From the NCBI GenBank assembly GCA_029339505.1, contig JAQISU010000179.1:6569501-6633500 (forward strand): a DNA stretch of 64,000 nucleotides, in the 5' to 3' direction. The translations under genes and the position numbers were made by a program. Origin of the DNA: Unio delphinus (lineage: Eukaryota > Mollusca > Bivalvia > Unionida > Unionidae). Positions 11,990 through 64,000 of the stretch are shown here, piece by piece; within the stretch, counting starts at the first letter, position 1; each line of letters starts with the position of its first letter. The notes under the pieces were generated by a model that ran no database searches, was not told where the DNA came from, and was given only the letters and a program-made list of their open reading frames with translations.

Positions 11990-14059
11990 CAAATGTATTC
12001 CATCACATTTATCTTATTGCACTTCATGATCAAAATAAAATATGCCTCAATATGGGAGAGAGATGAGAAGCCTTTGCAAAAGAGAGAAAACGGTAATACA
12101 ATAGTAAATTGAAACTATAAAAATACACACCATACTCCTATAGTTTCAAGGATATATAATTTGTTTAAACATTCCCAATATTTATATCCATATAGATACC
12201 ATTAAGTCTAATCATCAAGCATGTTGTTTTATTTCATTGCAAGTATAACACACTCGCCATTCTTAATAAAAAAGATTGTCCTTTATCAATAAGTACATGA
12301 ACATGCCCTGTAGTTAAACAGCATTTGGTTCGATCTTTGCTCATGCTTGTTGTTAAAAGAATAAGCACATAGCATTTCTTGTCTTCTCACAGTACCGTAT
12401 TCACAATACCATACTGGTAGCCTCACTAATTTGATCTGGTCTGTCGAATCTTGACTTCCATCCAACAAGCACGGCTGAAATGACCTGGTCAGAGTTTTGT
12501 TTGCTGAAAGCCTATTAAGACAAACCCTGTTTGAAATAAATCAATCATTTTTTAAATGTATGCAATTAAAAAGTATATAAATACAAACCATGTTTGAAGT
12601 AAATCTATCATTTTTAAATGTATGCAATTAAACAGTTCAACACAAGGAAAACAAAACATTTTCACTTACCCTTTTCTCCAACATCTTCAACAGTTACTAA
12701 AATAAAATAGATAAAATGCAAGTGTTTGTTTTTACTTTCCTCAAAAGCAAGTAAATAATGACAAGGCTAGCAGATTGATTAAACTGAATAAGCTCAATCT
12801 GGTGCCTTACCAAATAAGATCATCTTAAAAATAATTTTATAATTAGCACTGAAGATCAGAATATGGATATATATTTTTTTTAAATTAGGTTTATTGTTTT
12901 AAAAACTTTGCTGTGCTATATACAAATCTTTCAAAATGATTTCTCCATTGATACCAGTTGGCCTTACTTTTTCTCTTATTCTGCTTTTAAAATTTCACGA
13001 AATATGCCAATGTTACTTTGATGAAACACCAAGTGGCTGATATAACAAGATTTTCAAAACAGTCACTTTGTGGCAGCCATATTGGATGTCACACGAGCAC
13101 CATGAAAGTTGGTCCAATGGTCACATTCTTGACCTCCAGTTTGGACCAGAGAATTACTGAAATAGGAGTCCAAGAAGATCAAAGAATAAGATGTCAGCTG
13201 CCACATTGAGCATTCTCTAGAAGAATTTTACTAATTCAATTTTCGTTCATGGGGAGAGATACTCTATTTACTGGAACATTAAGTTCTAGACCTAGCGTAC
13301 CTGACTGAAATCTCTAAAGGGTTTGAGATCAGAGATGTCCTTGCTAACAAGAAAAATCCATTGTTACATTCTGAGCAGCAAAAAGTATTTGATGGAATGT
13401 GCTTTTAGGGTACTACATTTGTAGTGGAAGGAACTCTAAGCACAGGAGATGCTTTGAACGTGATACATTTTCCCGAAAAACTGCTTGACAAGTCCATTAT
13501 GTCATCATGGCAAATCTTTCCCATTCTATAATTAAAGACTAGAGTCTTCCCTAATTCCAAGCACAGAGGAAGCTATATAGTATTACAAATGATTGTGTGA
13601 AGAAAATAATGCACACGCTGTAATTAAAATCATCAGGTCACTGATTCTGTTCTTAAAATAAATTGATATTTACGTCCTAATTTTTAAGCCTGGAAACAAA
13701 TTTTTTTTTATGTTTTTGTCATCACATGATAACTGCAGAAAATCAGCCAGTGATAGTTGCAAAAACAAGCGACATATATAACACATTATGTGCTTAACTT
13801 ACTTGGGAAAGGGTTAATGGTCAATCAGTTATCAAGACACATGCCTTTGAATGTGCAAGAGTTTATTTGTTTGCATAACTAAAATCAACACAAGCTATTT
13901 GATGGCTTGATGCCTACATTTCACCTTGAGCTACAACACCAGAAATAACTGGCAAAAGTGAGGGAGCATTTCAAAACATACAGTAGCTCAATGTACAACT
14001 ACAAGCAAAAAAAAAAATAATTGGCAAATTCATTTTTTTGGGTTTACATAGTCACCCAA

Positions 14060-14154
<95 letters not shown>

Positions 14155-16655
14155 AAAGAATAAATAATTCATATAAATTTTAATTATTTTGCTTTTTGTT
14201 ATTATTCAAACATGTATGACTATTCCCCATTCACATACCATATTTTGGTGTGTATAACGCGCACCGATGTATAACGCGCACCCCGATTTTCGACCCAAAA
14301 TAAGTGGAAAAAACGTAGTTCTGCCATATAACGCGCATGTGATATAATGCATTTTAAAATTTTGACTACCGCTATTTCGCTCCGTTTTCATTGTGCAACA
14401 ACAGTTGGTCATTTTAGATAGTGAATGAAAAAGTGGCAATATTGATATTGTATCTTTCCGATTTTATTGTTGGCCCTTAAAAGGGCCCTTTAAATGTTCG
14501 TCTAGTTGACGCAGTCTATTGCATCAAATCCCTCAAATTCCACTTTGTCTTCATCACTTTCGAAAAGTCGCTGTATGTCCTGAATCAATTAAATACTGCT
14601 CACCGAGACAAAGCATTGTAACTATGTTGAGCGCATCAAAGCTTACCTGGCGCCGATTACCGTGAAAAGACCACACCGAGTCGATGAAGCATTGAAGCCA
14701 TTGATCACTGTATAATCGCAAAGATATCTCAAATACTATGATTTAAGATGAGAAATAAAACTAAGTAACAAGCTTATTTTCCAAAGAGGAAAAAAATGTT
14801 TCCCGACTTCATATACTGATTATTTTGTTCCACAACGTATCAGTGTTCCCGTAAGAAAGAACCCGTAGTCGCAAAAATATATATGTCCCCAACAGATGCT
14901 CTGATGAGAACATTAACACTAGTTGAATTCTACACATATTATATTTCAATTCGACCAGTAATAAATGAAGAAAAATTCGATTAAATCAACAGTTATGGAA
15001 TACGGTACTGAACATTTACGGAACAAGTACGGTAATCCACACAGTTGTATTTGTTCCGCTCCAATGCGGCACTTTGCACAGCTTTTGAACAAATTGCCAG
15101 TCGTTATGTACATGTATTTCCGGCCGTGGCACAGAACAAAACTTGACACAGTGACGTGAAATGAAACCAGTTTATTAACATAAGCAATCAAAGAACAAGA
15201 CTATTTGTAAGCATTATTTATTTCTTTAACACGGCTAGTACCGGTAAACATTTTAGTTACAATGCAATGTACAATGGATTTAATATTTCACAAGTAGTGA
15301 GTGCCTTCATCCTCTTCAGATCGACCTGGAAAAAATCTTTTTTTTTTAGTTCTTGTATACAACGCGCACCCCCCGACTTAGGATAAGAAAATTAGGTAAA
15401 AAAAGTGTGCGTTATACACAACAAAATATGGTATTTCCAAGAAGACTTTCTTAACACCCTTACAATCAACTGTCATATCATCATAACCAGTATATATTAG
15501 ATATGCCAAATATTTGGAAACCTTTTTAGAAAAAATAAATGTTATTTATTTGTCAAAAACTATATCATTAAAAGTTATAGTAAATATGTAGTATAATGTT
15601 GGCAAATACTTTTGATACTTCGATACTTTTCCCTTTCACTCTGTATGTATTACTACGATTCAGCATATGGAATATATTAGGTCTGTTGAAAGATGTACGA
15701 CCGCATGACATCATTACATGAATTGTGCCATAAATTGAAAAAAAGTAAATAATTTGTATCAAAATCACATAAATCATATTTTATTTTGCTTTATATTATT
15801 ATTCAAACAAAAACAAATAATAATTTGTGTGTGGAAACTGATATTTACAGAGAGAACATGTAAATATATGTGTATTTCTGTTTGTCAGTGTATTTCGGTG
15901 TTTCTTGTAACCTAAGAGGGGTACCCTCTCTGTACAAAAATAGTAAGATGGTGACACTTGGCCCAGCTGAAGCGCCCTCTAGTTATGTTATCGCTAGAAC
16001 AAGCTACACAAGAAAATTTATTTAGGCAGTAAGACATCGATCCAAAAAAGATACATATTCAAGAAGACCTCTTACATCGTAGACAACCAATATACTTACG
16101 AATCCAACTTTAATTCACGTTTAGATTGCGAATGAATGAAACCGCAAGCTAAATACTCAGTAGATTATATACTAGCAAATAGATCTCCACTTTTTCTGAG
16201 TTTTGCAAAAATGTCAGACAATACAAATGGGGGATCTGCTTGTTGGTCTAAATCAGTTGAGTATACTTCGAGTTTCCTCTAACCCTTTCCACCACATTTT
16301 TTGATATTTTAACCCCCCAAAAAATAGAGCTGGATGGGCCAGAGGAACTCGATATAATTTATAAATATACTCGGTATTAGACCAGCAAGTTGGTCTCTAA
16401 GCCTTTTTTTTTATTTTGACTTGTCAAGTCAAAATAAAAAAAAAAGGCATAGAGACCAACTTGCTGGTCTAACTCGGTATACGCTAGTGAGGGTCTTATT
16501 AGATTCGTTTTCAAGACTAAAAAAAAAACAATTAACTTACATATACACATTTGGATGACATAAGCATAGTATGACCATACGACGATAGCGGTTATAAACA
16601 GGACTGGAGCCCACCTCACGGCACAGCAACAGATTTGAAAGACCCTTGGTGCCAT
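5860..16655 (-). CDS. ZDHHC20: DHHC-type palmitoyltransferase gene (ZDHHC2/15/20 clade), first five coding exons
   Basis: Five exons on the minus strand join in phase into 155 codons plus two bases. The protein should be a Golgi or plasma-membrane S-acyltransferase that moves palmitate from CoA to protein cysteines. Visible parts are [10 protein letters not shown] at the N-terminus, membrane segment 1 ([17 protein letters not shown]), membrane segment 2 ([16 protein letters not shown]), a charged linker, and the cysteine-rich domain [20 protein letters not shown] ending in the active-site DHHC; the catalytic cysteine is near residue 154. The usual next exons (NNCVGFSNYKFF, membrane segments 3-4, TTxE and PaCCT motifs) are not seen in 1-5859. 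The start is set by the clade-typical MAP and W-S-Y-Y-A-Y. The N-terminus resembles ZDHHC20, exon 3 more ZDHHC15; the choice within the clade is uncertain. Confidence 0.9.
5963..7271. other. ZDHHC intron 4, left part
   Basis: AT-rich intron DNA. A duplicated ATACTGATTGCAAGCC-like phrase near 6838 and 6876 and the MITE end at 7241-7261 are the only structures noted. Confidence 0.5.
7272..7344. repeat. (GA)n microsatellite, about 36 units
   Basis: Nearly pure GA run in the ZDHHC intron between exons 4 and 5, starting right after the MITE-like end at 7241-7261. The minus-strand Leu-Ser ORF across it is an artefact. Confidence 0.97.
8009..8135 (-). CDS. ZDHHC20: ZDHHC exon 4: cytosolic linker before the DHHC domain
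   Basis: On the minus strand, 127 bases with acceptor TTCTTTCAG and donor GTATGT. It codes [20 protein letters not shown] and [10 protein letters not shown]. It fits the F-x-L-x-x-x-x-x-x-R/Y charged linker of ZDHHC2/15/20. Confidence 0.9.
8208..8251. repeat. (TA)n microsatellite
   Basis: About 20 TA units with one break (ATATTATAT). It abuts the pogo-like end that follows. Confidence 0.95.
8252..8312 (+). mobile_element. Tigger/pogo-like terminal fragment
   Basis: AGTAGAGCCTCGTTAATCCA and the following ATCCGGAAA, TATCCAGACA resemble the terminal repeat of pogo-group elements (AGTRGAACCTCGTTAATCC). No opposite end was found nearby. Confidence 0.4.
9041..9300. repeat. About 42-bp minisatellite, 6 copies
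   Basis: Units read AATCAATGAGGTGGCTTCAT then CAAGATAATTGCTTTTAAAA with changes. The array ends about 50 bp left of ZDHHC exon 3. Confidence 0.85.
9353..9447 (-). CDS. ZDHHC20: ZDHHC exon 3: membrane segment 2
   Basis: On the minus strand, 95 bases between TTTTCAG and GTAAGT code [20 protein letters not shown] and TIFT, the second transmembrane helix and the conserved TIFT that follows it in ZDHHC2/15/20. It ends in phase 0. Confidence 0.9.
10098..10255. repeat. 30-31 bp minisatellite, 5 copies
   Basis: Units CCCAGCAGAATCAGAGTACC + CCGCATTGTCC. Open frames across it are repeat artefacts. Confidence 0.9.
11058..11276. repeat. 53-bp minisatellite, 4 copies
   Basis: Units begin TAATCAAGCAGTAATCATAA at 11061, 11114, 11167 and 11220 and contain ATTTTTACAGAGTACTCTTT. 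Very regular spacing. Confidence 0.92.
11395..11646. repeat. About 66-bp degenerate minisatellite, 4 copies
   Basis: CCTGGGGCCATCACAAATGA, ATCATAGAGGAGTAGGTGCC and TGTTTTAGCAATGAAA recur with changes. Confidence 0.8.
11924..11988. repeat. (GA)n microsatellite
   Basis: About 32 GA units in ZDHHC intron 2. Confidence 0.97.
12670..12696 (-). CDS. ZDHHC20: ZDHHC exon 2: 27-nt microexon
   Basis: On the minus strand, acceptor TTTATTTTAG and donor GTAAGTG enclose 27 bases coding TVEDVGEKG in phase with exons 1 and 3. The residues fit the short lumenal loop between membrane segments 1 and 2, which is variable in the family. The strong splice sites and phase are the main support. Confidence 0.75.
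12697..14040. other. ZDHHC intron 1, middle part, no feature seen
   Basis: AT-rich intron DNA without recognisable exon, repeat or mobile element. A 63-codon plus-strand ORF at 13018-13209 looks like chance. Confidence 0.5.
14064..14151. repeat. (TA)n microsatellite, about 44 units
   Basis: Pure TA run in ZDHHC intron 1, about 85 bp from the element at 14236. Confidence 0.97.
14236..15433. mobile_element. DNA transposon remnant with TACCATATTTTG terminal repeats, 1.2 kb
   Basis: The left end TACCATATTTTGGTGTGTAT-AACGCGCACC pairs with the right end GTGTGCGTTATACACAACAA-AATATGGTA. Both ends start at TA, fitting a TA target duplication. Additional inner copies of ATAACGCGCACC lie near 14270, 14325 and 15360. 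On the minus strand near 14500-14590 an open stretch reads [20 protein letters not shown] then [12 protein letters not shown], like an acidic transposase tail. Superfamily is uncertain; Tc1/mariner-pogo fits the TA. Confidence 0.7.
16378..16471. mobile_element. 94-bp foldback element with 9-bp target duplication
   Basis: TAGACCAGCAAGTTGGTCTC and its complement form a near-perfect 94-bp hairpin through the runs GCCTTTTTTTTTATTTTGAC and its partner. ACTCGGTAT stands on both sides (16369-16377 and 16472-16480). It sits 70 bp inside ZDHHC intron 1. The duplication length fits Mutator-like elements; no transposase is present. Confidence 0.85.
16541..16655 (-). CDS. ZDHHC20: ZDHHC exon 1: start codon and membrane segment 1
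   Basis: On the minus strand the ATG is at 16655. Thirty-eight codons plus one base end at donor GTAAGTTAA. It codes a short cytosolic N-terminus with three consecutive cysteines (possible acylation sites) and the first transmembrane helix. Confidence 0.9.
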
Positions 16656-16827
16656 TTATATCAACAATGTTAGACAATTTTCTTCCTAAGCTTAATTTTT
16701 GTCAAGCTCATGTGCTCTACGTCACCGTTTTTGTCCTCATTAAGAAATAGACTGATAACTCAATACTTTTCCAATCGGAACACATTCGGCATTTTCTATA
16801 ACAGCTGAAAAAAAAATATCAATTGTG

Positions 16828-16837
16828 TCGCCATTTT
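16828..16837 (-). promoter_or_regulatory. YY1-like motif on the ZDHHC side
   Basis: On the minus strand the bases read AAAATGGCGA, followed by C. It is about 170 bp upstream of the ZDHHC ATG and points toward that gene, as expected for a start-proximal YY1 site. Confidence 0.3.
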
Positions 16838-17035
16838 GAACTATATTATGAACTATTTTCGTTCATATACGGTACAATATCTGATCCCCTGTATATAGAG
16901 TACAACATATTATTTTATGAGGAAATAAAAACTCTCAGGAACCAGGTTATAAGCAGAAGGCAGACGATAAAATAACAGTCGAATGAATTCGGTCTTTAGC
17001 GTTCTTATATATGTGACGCAAAACGCCCGAGAAGA

Positions 17036-17048
17036 ATCACCAAGCAAC
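17036..17048 (+). promoter_or_regulatory. X-box-like RFX site
   Basis: ATCACC-A-AGCAAC fits the RFX consensus RYYNYY-N(1-3)-RRNRAC at every position. It lies about 290 bp upstream of the first VWA3B exon candidate. RFX factors drive ciliary genes in animals, so this would fit a ciliary VWA3B; one short match may be chance. Confidence 0.4.
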
Positions 17049-17330
17049 ATCAAATTGATGTGTATTCCTACAACACTACTGAGGTTATATCTTTATTGTT
17101 CGGAAATGACCGATCGATGTTCCGATCGAATGTTTTGATAACATCTTGTTGAAGAAACTATTAAATAACCAGACTGTATAAAAGTAATATATTATTTATA
17201 ATTATTTTGATTTTTACATAAATTTAGCATATTTGATCAATATGTTTTGCATTCTCTGTCTTTGTGACATTGCTCATTCTAGAGATTAATTAAACATCCC
17301 GGAACTCTAAGCAACTGGAGTGTAAACAAG

Positions 17331-62823
<45,493 letters not shown>

Positions 62824-64000
62824 GTAAGATGAAAATTATCCTTTTAGAGTTTAATTAACCTCTTTCAGACAAGGGAATCCAAAAATTTCTTTCACTTTTT
62901 TCACCATCTTGTGGAAAGTGAAGGAATTTAAATTGAATTTTTCTCTTTGCCCATATTTCCGTCTTTTCAACTTTTCATCTTTATGTTCTCTGTCCATTTC
63001 ACTTTCATTTCCATGCAATAACATCCGTAATTAAAAATACTGTCATCTTCATATTTTATGCAGGTTGATATTACCTGAGTTATCGCACCTGATCATTTTA
63101 TTTATGCTCAGCATTTCTTAATTTTTTTTTTTTTTATTGTTTTGGCATGTAGCAAGTTATTAATAAGACCTTGGTTAAGTATTTGATCCTTTGCATTTAT
63201 TGTCACCATTTAACAGAGTTACTGCCCCTGATTTTCAAATGCACTTTTTTTCTGTTCTGCAAAGAACACCTCTTCCTTGATATCTCACACACAGCAGGAT
63301 ACAGAAACACAGACAACAGCATAAGCACTGAGTTTACATGAGACTTGTGAAAATTTATGAAAGGGACATCAATAGTGAGAGGAGGGGTATGTGTGCTAAT
63401 TGATTGAATATAAATTGTTTTTCCTGATGAAGTTGTTCACTTTACTGTATAAATTACCATTATTTTGAAGAGATCAAACAAAATATTACTCCAAGAGGAT
63501 TCAACGTTAAGCACATATGTACTGGCAAATTACCATGGATTATGCCACTGCATTTTGCATGTGAACGGCTATGCATTATAATGTTGTTGCTGAATCAGTT
63601 TAAAATCGGATTCCTTTTTTTTAAAATTGTGGATATTTATTTAGAAAAACAGCTAAAACTCACATGTTTATTGAAACTCAATTTTTGGGGGTTCTATTAC
63701 TGAAATGCTGTGATTTAACCCTTTGAACCCTAATCTCCCCCATATTTTGGCACAATAACCTGAGCCTCCCCGGCAATTTTTGACAATTTTATAAAAAGTA
63801 AAATTTTTCAAAATAAAAGTAATATTATGCCTTAGAATGATAATCCACTATGATATAACAGCAAATATCAAATTGTTTCTTTTCAAACATGCTTATAAAA
63901 TGCTTTTTATTACTATGACTATGTAACAAACTGTCTCAAAATTTTGTTCATGTTGTACCATTCATGCAAGATCTATATTTCACTGACCATCTAGCGAATA
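62824..64000. other. VWA3B: VWA3B intron 14 (open to the right)
   Basis: No exon recognised. TTAACCCTTTGAACCCTAAT at 63715-63734 resembles the end of a piggyBac-type element at a TTAA site; the rest would lie off the window. Confidence 0.45.

Larger units (their letters stand above)
16656..17330. promoter_or_regulatory. Divergent promoter region between ZDHHC and VWA3B
   Basis: About 675 bp separate the minus-strand ZDHHC start codon from the first plus-strand VWA3B exon candidate. The stretch has more CpG than its surroundings, a YY1-like AAAATGGCGA on the minus strand (16828-16837), an X-box-like site (17036-17048), CRE-like TACGTCAC near 16719 and TGTGACGC near 17015. There is no obvious TATA box tied to a start. 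A shared bidirectional promoter is an inference from layout. Confidence 0.55.

Overview
This window is metazoan nuclear DNA. It is AT-rich and repeat-rich, with multi-exon genes, kilobase introns, GT-AG splice sites, tRNA-derived SINEs, DNA-transposon remnants and many mini- and microsatellites. A mollusc, perhaps a bivalve, is the best guess. The SINE tail ending in 'GGCGTTAAACC' and the 'GGGCAAGAGTTATTGCCC' hairpin are, from memory, typical of mollusc sequence. Neither assignment was checked by a search.

Two conserved genes are diverged from a shared intergenic region at about 16.66-17.33 kb. On the minus strand (16655 down to 5860) are the first five coding exons of a DHHC-type protein S-acyltransferase of the ZDHHC2/15/20 clade, ending inside the catalytic DHHC-CPW codons. 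The remaining exons are not visible in the 5.86 kb to the left. On the plus strand (17.3 kb to past the right edge) is a von Willebrand factor A domain protein 3B (VWA3B) gene. I reconstruct 13 coding exons that join in phase into 703 codons without a stop. The protein is built as two modules, each a W-L-x-x-Y-G-L motif followed by a VWA domain. The first VWA has a degenerate metal site and the second a canonical one. The gene continues beyond the window.

The far left (1-2.9 kb) is different. It holds GC-rich 81-bp tandem repeats open in several frames, then a complex array of roughly 135-185 bp units. An ORF with a signal-peptide-like start and a strong splice donor lies between them, so a lineage-specific secreted repeat protein is possible but unproven.

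The VWA3B introns hold most of the accessory DNA. Intron 3 has two related hAT remnants inserted in an 84-bp satellite, one carrying a TTF-type zinc-finger fragment and a 187-bp hAT MITE with a perfect 8-bp target duplication. Intron 6 has a 3.2-kb hAT element with terminal repeats, a target duplication and a broken BED-finger transposase, nested in an older MITE. Intron 9 (13.3 kb) has a 29-copy 47-bp minisatellite and several others. Two families of tRNA-derived SINE are scattered through the window.

The most unusual local structures are where repeats meet splice sites. Five tandem 68-bp units each carry a copy of the exon 12 splice acceptor, and a long trinucleotide microsatellite runs directly into the exon 10 acceptor. 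No CRISPR, operon or other prokaryotic system is present, and I see no real tRNA, rRNA or snRNA gene.
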